From NCBI RefSeq assembly GCF_002968335.2, contig NZ_CP134398.1, forward strand, positions 5,084,001 to 5,148,000: DNA of 64,000 nucleotides, read 5' to 3'. The DNA comes from Mycobacterium sp. ITM-2016-00316. GTDB taxonomy: Bacteria; Actinomycetota; Actinomycetes; Mycobacteriales; Mycobacteriaceae. Under the pieces are notes generated by a model. That model saw nothing but the letters and a program-made list of their open reading frames with translations. It was not told the origin of the DNA and ran no database searches. Position numbers and translations under genes: made by a program. This document shows positions 28,083 through 37,866 of the stretch, piece by piece; positions within the stretch are counted from its first letter, which is position 1; the number at the start of each line of letters is the position of its first letter.

Positions 28083-28931
28083 CTACTCCTTAGTGTGCGG
28101 TACTCCGAGACCGTCGGCCAGGCGCTGCAAAGCCACCTCAGCCAACGGAAGATCCACTCCCACAGCCTCACCGAGCCCAAGGGCCAGCGCCAGGTCCTTC
28201 TCGCCGAGACCGCGGGTATGGGTGAACATGTCGAACAACCAGTGGTCGGGGGCCAGCGGTGACATGTCGTCGCGCAGGATGATCGCGCCGGGCCCACCGC
28301 TCTGCGCATCGCTGTGCCGGACCACCCGGCCCAGCTTCTGCAGATCGATCCCGGCGGCCTGCGCCAGGAACTGAGCCTCGTTGGCGGCGGCGAACCCGAT
28401 GAACGTCAGCATGTTGCGGGCCAGCTTCATCCGGGTGCCCGCACCCGGTTCGCCGGCGCGCACCACCAGCGAGGCCCACTTCTTGAACACCGGCTTGACC
28501 GTGTTGTAGGCCTCTTCGTCGGCGCCGACCATGACGGCCAGCTCACCCTTGTCTGCGGCACCGGCTCCCCCGCTGACCGGCGCGTCCACGATGTGAATGC
28601 CTTTGGGCCGCAACTGCTCGGCCAGCTCGGGCGCGGTCGCGGGCTCGATGGTGGAGTGGATCGCGATCACGGTGCCCGCCGCGGCGTGCTCGCCGAGCTG
28701 GGTCACCACGTCGCGCACCTGGGCATCGTTGAGCACCGTGACACTGATGACGTCGGCCGCTGAGACTCCAGCGACATCGTCCGCAAGATTCGCCCCCAGT
28801 TCGGCCAGCGGTGTCATCGCCTCGGTGCGGACGTCGAAGACGATCAGCCCGCCCGGCCAGTCGGCCAGCCGCTTGGCCATCGGGGCACCCTGGTTGCCCA
28901 GACCGATGTACCCCAGCTTCGGCTCGCTCAT
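28083..28931 (-). CDS. 3-hydroxyisobutyrate dehydrogenase-family oxidoreductase
   Basis: A 282-residue beta-hydroxyacid dehydrogenase (Rv0770-like). The NAD-binding motif is LGYIGLGNQGAPMAKRLADW at the N-terminus; the substrate-binding DAPVSGGAGAADKGEL and the catalytic Lys in GTRMKLARNM are present. The ATG at 28931 overlaps the stop of the preceding SDR (ATGA). The frame is open further upstream but antiparallel to nothing conserved. Likely oxidises a hydroxyacyl or hydroxyacid intermediate; the exact substrate is unknown. Confidence 0.9.
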   Translation of the reverse strand: MSEPKLGYIGLGNQGAPMAKRLADWPGGLIVFDVRTEAMTPLAELGANLADDVAGVSAADVISVTVLNDAQVRDVVTQLGEHAAAGTVIAIHSTIEPATAPELAEQLRPKGIHIVDAPVSGGAGAADKGELAVMVGADEEAYNTVKPVFKKWASLVVRAGEPGAGTRMKLARNMLTFIGFAAANEAQFLAQAAGIDLQKLGRVVRHSDAQSGGPGAIILRDDMSPLAPDHWLFDMFTHTRGLGEKDLALALGLGEAVGVDLPLAEVALQRLADGLGVPHTKE

Positions 28932-29689
28932 GACCGGATGATCTGTCCGCCGTCGACGTTGTAGATCTGGCCGGTGATCCACTTGGCCTGGTCCGACAAC
29001 AGGAACAGGCACATGCCCACGAGATCCTCCGGCTGGCCCATCCGGGACAGCGGGATTCCCTTCACGATATCGGCGACCATCTCCTGCGGTGTGGTGGTGC
29101 GGTTGGCCTCGGTGTCGATCGGCCCGGGCGCGATCGCATTGATGCGGATGTTCTGCCCACCGAGTTCCCGGGACAGCTGTTGGGTCAGCCCGTTGATACC
29201 GACCTTGGCCAGACCGTAGAAGTTGGCGTACATCCAGGCCGCCGTGGAGGACTGGTTGATGATCGCTCCGCCACCGCGCTTGGCCATCTTCTTGTAGACC
29301 GCGCGGGTGCACCACAGCGCGCCGTCGAGGTTGACGCTCATGAACTTGCGGTAGTACTCGGGGTCGACGGTGACCAGGAAGTCCAGCTTCATGCCACCGA
29401 AGATGGCCGCGTTGTTGACCAGGTAGTCGATACCACCGAACTCCGAAAGTGTCTGTGCCGCCATCTCCCTGGCCGACTCCGGGTCGGACACGTCGACCCG
29501 CACGGCGAGCGCGTTGCCGCCCTCGCCCTTGATACCGTCGGCGACCTTCTGGGCGCCTTCGAGGTTGATATCGGCCACGACCACGGCCGCACCCTCGCGT
29601 GCCAGCGCCTCGGCGTACACCTGACCGATGCCGCCACCGGCACCGGTGATGATGCCGACCTTGTCCTTGAATTCCGGGTATTGCGCCAT
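28928..29689 (-). CDS. Short-chain dehydrogenase/reductase (Rv0769-like)
   Basis: A 253-residue classical SDR. Cofactor motif ITGAGGGIGQVYAEAL, NNAAIFGG, catalytic Ser in INQSSTAAW and the Tyr-Lys pair in YGLAKVG are all present; the C-terminus has IYNVDGGQ. An Asp after the second strand (VVVADINLEG) favours NAD. It lies 54 bp downstream of aldA and overlaps the HIBADH start by 4 bases. It is part of an aldehyde/alcohol oxidation operon. Confidence 0.92.
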   Translation of the reverse strand: MAQYPEFKDKVGIITGAGGGIGQVYAEALAREGAAVVVADINLEGAQKVADGIKGEGGNALAVRVDVSDPESAREMAAQTLSEFGGIDYLVNNAAIFGGMKLDFLVTVDPEYYRKFMSVNLDGALWCTRAVYKKMAKRGGGAIINQSSTAAWMYANFYGLAKVGINGLTQQLSRELGGQNIRINAIAPGPIDTEANRTTTPQEMVADIVKGIPLSRMGQPEDLVGMCLFLLSDQAKWITGQIYNVDGGQIIRS

Positions 29690-29743
29690 GATTTCCTCTC
29701 GCCGAGCCGGCGGGCCGGCAGCCGTTTGTGTGAGTGTGTGTGT

Positions 29744-31210
29744 CTAGGTCGCGATGGTCGCGATGAGTTTGGTTTCCAGGTATTCCTCGAAGCCGGCCAC
29801 ACCCATCTCGCGGCCGACCCCGGATTGCTTGTAGCCGCCGAACGGCGCGTCCGCGGAGTACCAGACACCGCCGTTGACGTTCACGGTGCCCACCCGGAGC
29901 CGTGACGCCACGGCCTGGGCGCGGTCGTCGTCGCCGAACACCGTGCCCGACAGGCCGTACGGGGAATCGTTGGCGATGCGCACCGCGTCGTCGTCACCGT
30001 CGTGGGCGATCACCGTCAACACCGGGCCGAAGATCTCCTCACGCGATACCTTGGCCGAGTTGTCCAGTCCGGCAATCACGGTCGGTTCGATATAAAAACC
30101 ACGATCGATGTCCGCAGGCCGTCCGCCACCACAGGCGAAGCGGCCGCCTTCGGCGATCGCGGAGTCCAGGTAGCCCTGGATACGGTCGCGCTGACGCGCC
30201 GAGATCACCGGGCCGCACACGGTGCGCTTGCTGTTGGGGTCCCCCGGCTTGATACCGCCGAGCGTTGCCGCCGCAGCCTCGACCGCCTCGTCGTACGTGG
30301 CCCTCGGGACGACCAGCCGGGTGGTGATCGCACAGCCCTGCCCGGCGTGCATGGCGACGGTGAAGGCCGCCATGGCGCAGGCACCGCCCAGGTCGGCGTC
30401 GTCGAGCACGATGAAGGCCGACTTGCCGCCGAGCTCCAGGAACACCTTTTTGATGGTCACCGCCGAGTCCGTCATCACGGCCCGGCCGGTGTTGGTCGAT
30501 CCGGTGAACGACACCATGTCCACCCGCGGGTCTTTGGACAGCAGCGCGCCGACGCCGTGATCATCGGAGGTGACGATGTTGATCACGCCGGCCGGAAAAT
30601 CGGTGTGCTCGGCGATGATCTCACCGAGCACGGCGGCCATCCACGGGGTGTCCGGGGCGGGCTTGAGGATCAGCGTGTTGCCGGCGGCCAGCGCCGGGCC
30701 CACCTTGGCCAGGTTGATCTGGTGCGGGAAGTTCCACGGGGTGATGGCGCCGACGACGCCGACGGCTTCCCGCGCGACCACGCGATTGGTCGGAATGCCC
30801 TGCGGTGTCGCATATCCCAGATCGGAGCGCCACGCGTAGTTCTCGGCGGTGTCGGCGGAGAACGCCAGATCCTCGATCGGCCCCTCCAATTGGGCTCCCG
30901 AGGTCAACATCCGCGGAGCTCCCACCTCGCTGATCGTCAGCTCCCGCAGGTCCTCCAGATTGGCCTGCATCGCTTCGCGGAGCTGGCGCAGGCAGCGCAC
31001 CCTCAGTTCGGTGTTGGTGGACCAATCGGTGTCGTCGAAGGCGGCACGCGCGGCGCCGATGGCCGCGCTCATGTCCGCTTCGTCGGCGTTGGCCGCAACA
31101 CCCAGTACCTCTTCGGTGGCGGGGTTGACCGTCTCGAACGTTCCCCCGCTTCCGGCGACGAGCTTGCCGTCTATGAACAACCGGCTCTCGCGATCCGCCA
31201 GAATCGACAT
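29744..31210 (-). CDS. aldA: Aldehyde dehydrogenase, AldA type (Rv0768-like)
   Basis: A 488-residue NAD(P)-dependent aldehyde dehydrogenase. The catalytic Cys is in MHAGQGCAITTRL and the general-base Glu in LELGGKSAFIVLDD; the cofactor-binding ITPWNFPHQINLAKVGPALAAGNT and SFTGSTNTGRAVM are present. The ATG at 31210 begins MSILADRESRLFIDG. It is the first gene of the operon. The TGGACA-N2-TGTCC operator 33 bp upstream suggests control by the divergent TetR gene. Confidence 0.94.
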   Translation of the reverse strand: MSILADRESRLFIDGKLVAGSGGTFETVNPATEEVLGVAANADEADMSAAIGAARAAFDDTDWSTNTELRVRCLRQLREAMQANLEDLRELTISEVGAPRMLTSGAQLEGPIEDLAFSADTAENYAWRSDLGYATPQGIPTNRVVAREAVGVVGAITPWNFPHQINLAKVGPALAAGNTLILKPAPDTPWMAAVLGEIIAEHTDFPAGVINIVTSDDHGVGALLSKDPRVDMVSFTGSTNTGRAVMTDSAVTIKKVFLELGGKSAFIVLDDADLGGACAMAAFTVAMHAGQGCAITTRLVVPRATYDEAVEAAAATLGGIKPGDPNSKRTVCGPVISARQRDRIQGYLDSAIAEGGRFACGGGRPADIDRGFYIEPTVIAGLDNSAKVSREEIFGPVLTVIAHDGDDDAVRIANDSPYGLSGTVFGDDDRAQAVASRLRVGTVNVNGGVWYSADAPFGGYKQSGVGREMGVAGFEEYLETKLIATIAT

Positions 31211-31242
31211 CCCACTCCTAGGTTTTGGTGCCCGATATTCTC

Positions 31243-31256
31243 TGGACAAGTGTCCG
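31243..31256. promoter_or_regulatory. Operator copy 1 (TGGACA-N2-TGTCCG) upstream of aldA
   Basis: A 6-2-6 dyad, TGGACA AG TGTCCG, 33 bp before the aldA start. It shares all but the two centre bases and the last base with the dyad at 31401-31414. Two matching dyads in one 197-bp divergent intergenic region are best explained as binding sites of the TetR regulator encoded there. Confidence 0.65.
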
Positions 31257-31400
31257 ACAACAATCCACCGCACCATAACCTCAGGCGCGCGGCGGTGGCA
31301 AGGCCGATCGTGTTCGCCCCGCACCCCGTTGCGTCATCGACCCAGTTGTGCTGGCAATTTCGGAGGATCGCTTGCTCATCGCCGACCCTTTCCGATAACT

Positions 31401-31414
31401 TGGACATGTGTCCA
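31401..31414. promoter_or_regulatory. Operator copy 2 (TGGACA-N2-TGTCCA) overlapping the TetR start codon
   Basis: A perfect 6-2-6 palindrome that contains the GTG start of the TetR gene at 31408. If the mRNA is leaderless, repressor binding here would directly block initiation. If the gene actually starts further downstream, the site would be a normal promoter operator. Confidence 0.65.
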
Positions 31415-32025
31415 GCGATTCGGTGGTTGCCGTCACAGCCCAGACAGACGGCGAGCCAGTGGGAACGCCGCGCAACCGGCGTCAGGAAGAGACCTTCCGC
31501 AAGGTGCTCGCAGCCGGTGTCGAGATGCTGCGCGAGTCGTCCTACGCCGACCTCACGGTGCGCGCCGTCGCCGCCCGCGCCAAGGTCGCGCCGGCCACCG
31601 CGTACACCTACTTCTCGTCGAAGAACCATCTGATCGCCGAGGTCTATCTCGACCTGGTCAAGCAGGTCCCGTACTTCACCGACGTCAACGACTCGATGAC
31701 CACCCGCGTCGACAAGGCGGTACGCGCCCTGACCCTGGTCGTCGCCGACGAACCCGAGGTCGCCGCCGCCTGCACCACCGCCCTGCTCGGTGGGGGCAGC
31801 GACCCCGCGGTCCGCACCGTCCGCGACCGCATCGGTGCCGAGATTCACAAGCGCATCCGTTCGGCGGTCGGCCCCGACGCCGACCCCCGCATCGTCTCAG
31901 CCCTGGAGATGACGTTCTTCGGTGCGCTGGTCAACGCCGGCAGCGGCGCGTTCACCTACCACCAGATCGCCGACCGGCTCACGTATGTGGTCGGCCTGCT
32001 CCTCGGAGAGGACAAAACAGCATGA
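31408..32025 (+). CDS. TetR-family regulator of the aldA and CYP123-CYP51 operons (Rv0767c-like)
   Basis: A 205-residue repressor. HTH: LTVRAVAARAKVAPATAYTYFSSKNHLIAEV (residues about 50-80); a longer than usual disordered N-terminus precedes it. The C-terminal domain (TetR_C_11-like) ends GLLLGEDKTA. The GTG at 31408 lies inside an operator palindrome; in-frame GTGs a few codons downstream are alternatives. The gene is the first of a plus-strand operon leading to two P450s and faces the aldA operon, which carries a second copy of the same dyad. Confidence 0.87.
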   Translation: MSSDSVVAVTAQTDGEPVGTPRNRRQEETFRKVLAAGVEMLRESSYADLTVRAVAARAKVAPATAYTYFSSKNHLIAEVYLDLVKQVPYFTDVNDSMTTRVDKAVRALTLVVADEPEVAAACTTALLGGGSDPAVRTVRDRIGAEIHKRIRSAVGPDADPRIVSALEMTFFGALVNAGSGAFTYHQIADRLTYVVGLLLGEDKTA

Positions 32026-32041
32026 GCCTCGGAGAGAACCG

Positions 32042-33244
32042 TTGAGCCTCGAAACAGCCCCGCCGATCCTCGATCCCTACGACTACGACTTCCACGAGGA
32101 CCCGTACCCGTACTACAAGCGCCTGCGCGACGAAGCCCCGCTCTATCACAACGAGGAGCGCAACTTCTGGGCGCTGTCGCGGCACAAGGACGTGGTGGCC
32201 GGCTTCCGCAACAGCGTCACCCTGTCCAACAAACACGGTGTGTCACTGGATCCGATCTCCCGCAACGACGAAGCCCACCGTGTCATGTCGTTTTTGGCCC
32301 TCGACGATCCCGGCCATCTTCGCCTGCGCACGCTGGTATCGAAGGGCTTCACCCCGAGGCGCATCCGCGAGCTCGAAGGACGGGTTACCGAGATCGCCCA
32401 CCAGCATCTGGATGTGGCACTGCAGAGCGCCTCGTTCGACTTCGTCGACGAGTTCGTGGGCAAGCTGCCGATGGACGTCATCTCCGAACTGATGGGGGTG
32501 CCGGACGAGGATCGGGTCCGGATCCGAGCCCTCGCCGACGGTGTGATGCACCGCGAGGACGGCGTCGCCGACGTGCCCACCTCGGCCATCGAGGCCTCCG
32601 GCGAACTGCTGGTCTACTACGCCGACATGGTCAAGCAGCGCCGTAAGCACACCTCCGATGATCTGACCTCGGCGCTGGTGGAGGCCGAGATCGACGGGGA
32701 CAAGCTCACCGACGACGAGATCATGGCGTTCCTGTTCCTGATGGTCGTCGCGGGCAACGAGACGACGACCAAACTCCTTGCCAATGCCGCATATTGGGGC
32801 TACAAGAACCCCGACCAGCTGGCCCCGGTGTTCGACAACCACGACCTGGTGACACCGTGGGTGGAAGAGACGCTGCGTTATGACGCCTCCAGCCAGATCC
32901 TGGCGCGCGCGGTCGTCGAAGACCTCACGTTCTATGACACCGTCGTCCCCGCGGATGACGTGCTGGTGCTGCTGATCGGCTCCGCCAACCGCGACGAGCG
33001 GGTCTTCGAGAATCCCGACGAGTACCGCATCGACCGCGAAATCGGGCCGAAGCTGGTGAGTTTCGGCAGCGGCGCCCATTTCTGCCTCGGCGCGCATCTC
33101 GCGCGCATGGAGGCCAGGGTCGCACTGACCGAGTTGTTCAAGCGAATCCGCGGATATGAGGTCGACGAGGCCAATGCCGTCCGCGTCCACTCCAGCAGCG
33201 TCCGCGGTTTCGCTCATCTCCCCATCACAGTCCAGCTCCGCTGA
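32042..33244 (+). CDS. cyp123: Cytochrome P450, CYP123 type
   Basis: A 400-residue P450 (Rv0766c-like). Heme Cys C348 is in GSGAHFCLGAHLARM; the I-helix has VAGNETTTKLL and ExxR is VEETLRYDAS. The only plausible start is a TTG at 32042 with GGAGAGAACCG upstream; there is no ATG or GTG before DPYDYDFHEDP in frame. A seven-codon open frame (ATG 32022 to TGA 32045) overlaps the TTG start. Substrate unknown; the neighbouring ferredoxin may serve both P450s. Confidence 0.92.
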   Translation: MSLETAPPILDPYDYDFHEDPYPYYKRLRDEAPLYHNEERNFWALSRHKDVVAGFRNSVTLSNKHGVSLDPISRNDEAHRVMSFLALDDPGHLRLRTLVSKGFTPRRIRELEGRVTEIAHQHLDVALQSASFDFVDEFVGKLPMDVISELMGVPDEDRVRIRALADGVMHREDGVADVPTSAIEASGELLVYYADMVKQRRKHTSDDLTSALVEAEIDGDKLTDDEIMAFLFLMVVAGNETTTKLLANAAYWGYKNPDQLAPVFDNHDLVTPWVEETLRYDASSQILARAVVEDLTFYDTVVPADDVLVLLIGSANRDERVFENPDEYRIDREIGPKLVSFGSGAHFCLGAHLARMEARVALTELFKRIRGYEVDEANAVRVHSSSVRGFAHLPITVQLR

Positions 33245-33256
33245 AAGGCCCGCTGA

Positions 33257-34077
33257 ATGCCCCGTTTTGATCCCCTCCCCGACCGTCGTCCCGCCCTGGT
33301 CGCCGGCGCTTCCTCCGGCATCGGGGAGGCGACCGCGATCAGACTCGCCCGCAACGGTTTCCCGGTCGCCCTCGGCGCCCGCCGGGTGGAAAAGCTCGAT
33401 GAGATCGTCGCCAAGATCCGCGCCGACGGCGGCGAGGCCATCGCCGTACACCTCGATGTCACCGACCCGGATTCGGTGAAGGCGGCCGTCGAACAGACCA
33501 CCTCCGAACTCGGCGATATCGAGGTTCTGGTGGCCGGCGCCGGCGATACCTACTTCGGCAAGCTGGACTCGATCAGCACCGAGCAGTTCGATTCGCAAAT
33601 CCAGATCCATCTGGTCGGCGCCAACCGGGTGGCCGGCGCGGTGCTACCCGGCATGATCGAGCGCCGCCGCGGCGACCTGATCTTCGTGGGATCCGATGTC
33701 TCGCTGCGCCAGCGGCCGCATATGGGTGCCTACGGTGCGGCCAAGGCCGCCCTGGTGGCGATGGTCAACAACTACCAGATGGAACTTGAGGGCACCGGCG
33801 TGCGCGCGTCGATCGTGCATCCGGGACCGACCAAGACCTCCATGGGCTGGAGCCTGCCCGCCGAACTGATCGGTCCTGCACTTGAGGACTGGGCCAAGTG
33901 GGGACAGGCGCGCCACGACTACTTCCTGCGCGCGGACGATCTCGCGCGGGCCATCGCTTTTGTCGCCGAGACGCCACGCGGCGGCTTCATCGCGAACATG
34001 GAACTCCAGCCCGAGGCTCCGCTGTCCGACGTCAAGGACCGCCAGCAACTCGCCCTCGGCGAAGAAGGAATGCCGTC

Positions 34078-34081
<4 letters not shown>
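33257..34081 (+). CDS. Short-chain dehydrogenase (Rv0765c-like)
   Basis: A 274-residue SDR. Cofactor motif VAGASSGIGEATAIRL, an NAG-like VAGAGDTY, catalytic Ser in FVGSDVSLRQ and the Tyr-Lys pair YGAAKAA. ARRVEKLDEI after the second strand favours NADP. It sits 12 bp after CYP123 and its stop overlaps the CYP51 start by 4 bases. By context it may oxidise or reduce a product of one of the P450s. Confidence 0.92.
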
Positions 34082-35647
<1,566 letters not shown>

Positions 35648-35659
35648 GAGACAATGACA

Positions 35660-36199
35660 ATGGCGTCACGCGAACAATTGGAAGACTGGGTCGCCCGCTG
35701 GCTCAAGGCCAACCAGGACGCCGAGGCGGCCGGTGACTGGAAACCGTTGGCGGACTTCTACACCGAGGATGCCACCTACGGCTGGAACATCGGCCCCAAG
35801 GAAGACGTCATGTGCGTCAACCGCGACGAGATCCGCGATGTCGCGCTCGGCCTGGAGATGGAAGGCCTGGAGAACTGGGTCTACGAGTACCAGAAAACTC
35901 TCATCGACGAGAAGCAGAACGAGATCGTCGGCTTCTGGAAGCAGATCGCCAACAAGAGCGACGGCACCAGCGATGAGATCTACGGGATCGGCGGCAGCTG
36001 GTTCCGGCTGAATGACGACCTACTCATCGAGTGGCAGCGGGATTTCTTCGACTTCGGGCACGTGCAGAAGGCCTTCCTGAAGCTCATCGAGTCCGGTGAC
36101 CTCACGCCCACCATGCAGAAGCGCATCGAGCGTTCGATGGCCGGCGAGAAACTCCCGGGCTACTACCCGCTGGGCGAGGCACCCGTCCCCATCTGGTGA
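35660..36199 (+). CDS. NTF2/SnoaL-like protein (Rv0762c-like)
   Basis: A 179-residue cytosolic protein. The first half is NTF2-like: LEDWVARWLKANQDAEAAGDW, LADFYTEDATYGWNIGP, then a beta strand ENWVYEYQKTLID. The C-terminal third adds helices (VQKAFLKLIESGDLTP). ATG 35660 is preferred over 35654 because the AGGAG (35646-35650) lies 9 nt from it but only 3 nt from the earlier ATG. Function unknown; placement after CYP51-ferredoxin suggests ligand binding in the same pathway. Confidence 0.8.
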   Translation: MASREQLEDWVARWLKANQDAEAAGDWKPLADFYTEDATYGWNIGPKEDVMCVNRDEIRDVALGLEMEGLENWVYEYQKTLIDEKQNEIVGFWKQIANKSDGTSDEIYGIGGSWFRLNDDLLIEWQRDFFDFGHVQKAFLKLIESGDLTPTMQKRIERSMAGEKLPGYYPLGEAPVPIW

Positions 36200-36208
36200 A
36201 AAACCCGG

Positions 36209-36224
36209 CCAAGCAGTTGCTTGG
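36209..36224. promoter_or_regulatory. Perfect 7-2-7 palindrome upstream of adhB
   Basis: CCAAGCA GT TGCTTGG is an exact dyad 72 bp upstream of the adhB ATG and 9 bp after the preceding stop. A two-base centre makes a hairpin unlikely, so an operator is more plausible than a terminator. No second copy was found nearby. Confidence 0.45.
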
Positions 36225-36296
36225 GGGTGGCTGTGACGCACGTAACTAATGGCTCTAGTCTGGGGGCATCGAAGCTCTAGTGGAAGGCACATGCGG

Positions 36297-37427
36297 ATGA
36301 AGACCAAAGGCGCTCTCATCAGGGAGTTCAACCAGCCCTGGGCGATCGAGGAGATCGAGATCGGCGACCCCGTGAAGGACGAGGTCAAGATCCAGATGGA
36401 AGCCTCGGGAATGTGCCACTCGGATCACCACCTGGTGACCGGGGACATTCCGATGGCCGGCTTCCCGGTGCTCGGCGGCCACGAGGGCGCCGGGATCATC
36501 ACCGAGGTCGGCCCCGGGGTCGAAGGCCTCGAGCCCGGCGACCACGTGGTGCTCTCCTTCATCCCGTCGTGCGGTGCGTGCCCGTCGTGTCAGGCTGGCC
36601 TACGTAACCTCTGCGACCTGGGGGCGATGCTGCTGCAGGGCACCGCCGTCTCGGACAACACCCACCGCATCCACACCGCCGACGGCGCCCCCGTAATCCC
36701 GATGACGCTGCTGGGAACCTTCAGCCCGTACATGGTGGTGCACAAGAGTTCCGTGGTGAAGATCGATCCGTCCATCCCGTTCGAGGTCGCCTGCCTCGTC
36801 GGCTGCGGCGTCACCACCGGCTATGGCTCCGCCGTGCGCAGCGCCAATGTCCGCCCGGGCGACGACGTGGTCATCGCCGGTATCGGCGGCGTCGGCATGG
36901 GCGCACTGCAGGGCGCACTGAACGCCGGCGCCCGCAACATCTTCGCCGTCGACCCGGTCGAGTGGAAGCGCGATCAGGCCCTGAAGTTCGGCGCCACCCA
37001 CGCCTACCCCGACATCTTCGCCGCGATGGCAGGCGTTGCCGAGGTCACTGCCGGCCGGATGGCCTCCAAGACCATCATCACCACCGGTGAGCTGCACGGT
37101 GAGGAGATCGACAACTACCTCAACATCACCGCCAAGGGCGGTACGTGCGTGGTGACCGCGGTCGCCAACATGGCCAAGTCCGATGTGACGCTGAACCTGT
37201 CGATGCTGACCCTGCTGCAGAAGAACCTGCAGGGCACCATCTTCGGCGGCGGTAACCCGCATCACGACATCCCGCAGTTGCTGTCGATGTACAAGGCCGG
37301 GCGTCTCAACCTCGACGACATGGTCACCCGCCAGTACAAGCTGGAGCAGATCAACGACGGGTACAAGGACATGCTGGAGGGCCGCAACATCCGTGGCGTG
37401 ATCCGCTACACCGACGCCGATCGGTAG
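36297..37427 (+). CDS. adhB: Zinc-dependent alcohol dehydrogenase AdhB
   Basis: A 376-residue class III-type medium-chain dehydrogenase (Rv0761c-like). Catalytic zinc ligands: Cys and the following SDH in SGMCHSDHHL, GGHEGAG, and later GCGVTTGYGS; the structural zinc lobe is CGACPSCQAGLRNLCD with four Cys. The NAD-binding motif is IAGIGGVGMGALQGA. ATG 36297 (MKTKGAL) matches the known N-terminus and has GGAAGG 9 nt upstream; an ATG two codons earlier is possible. Likely oxidises long-chain or mycothiol-linked alcohols/aldehydes; substrate not established. Confidence 0.94.
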   Translation: MKTKGALIREFNQPWAIEEIEIGDPVKDEVKIQMEASGMCHSDHHLVTGDIPMAGFPVLGGHEGAGIITEVGPGVEGLEPGDHVVLSFIPSCGACPSCQAGLRNLCDLGAMLLQGTAVSDNTHRIHTADGAPVIPMTLLGTFSPYMVVHKSSVVKIDPSIPFEVACLVGCGVTTGYGSAVRSANVRPGDDVVIAGIGGVGMGALQGALNAGARNIFAVDPVEWKRDQALKFGATHAYPDIFAAMAGVAEVTAGRMASKTIITTGELHGEEIDNYLNITAKGGTCVVTAVANMAKSDVTLNLSMLTLLQKNLQGTIFGGGNPHHDIPQLLSMYKAGRLNLDDMVTRQYKLEQINDGYKDMLEGRNIRGVIRYTDADR

Positions 37428-37433
37428 CGAGTC

Positions 37434-37862
37434 ATGACCGAAACGGTACTGGCACCGGTTGTCGCAGCGTCACGGAACTCGTGGCGCTGCGTGCAATCCG
37501 GTGACCGGGAGGGCTGGCTGGCGCTGATGTCGGAGGACATCGTCGTCGAAGACCCGATCGGCGAGGCCGTCACCAACCCGGACGGCACCGGGGTACGGGG
37601 CAAGGAGGCACTGGCCGCGTTCTACGACGCGAACATCGGACCCAACACCCTGACGGTCACCTGCGAGGAGACGTTCCCGTCCAGTTCGCCGACCGAGATC
37701 GCCTACATCCTGGTGCTGCGCACCGAGTTCCCGAACGGGTTCGTTGCGACCGTGCGCGGGGTGTTCACCTACCAGGTCGATGACGCCGGGCTGATCACCA
37801 ACCTGCGCGGCTACTGGAACATGGATGCGATGACGTTCTCCGAGGTGGAGAAAGCCGATTAG
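37434..37862 (+). CDS. Ketosteroid isomerase-like NTF2-fold protein (Rv0760c-like)
   Basis: A 142-residue SnoaL/KSI-fold protein. Features: SRNSWRCVQSGDREGWLALMSEDIVVEDPIGEAV at the N-terminus, the GKEALAAFYDANI helix and C-terminal strands GVFTYQVDDAG and NLRGYWNMDAM. The family binds steroids and other flat hydrophobic ligands. It begins 6 bp after adhB. It is followed directly by an SDR, giving an oxidation module adhB-KSI-SDR. Confidence 0.87.
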   Translation: MTETVLAPVVAASRNSWRCVQSGDREGWLALMSEDIVVEDPIGEAVTNPDGTGVRGKEALAAFYDANIGPNTLTVTCEETFPSSSPTEIAYILVLRTEFPNGFVATVRGVFTYQVDDAGLITNLRGYWNMDAMTFSEVEKAD

Positions 37863-37866
37863 TGGT

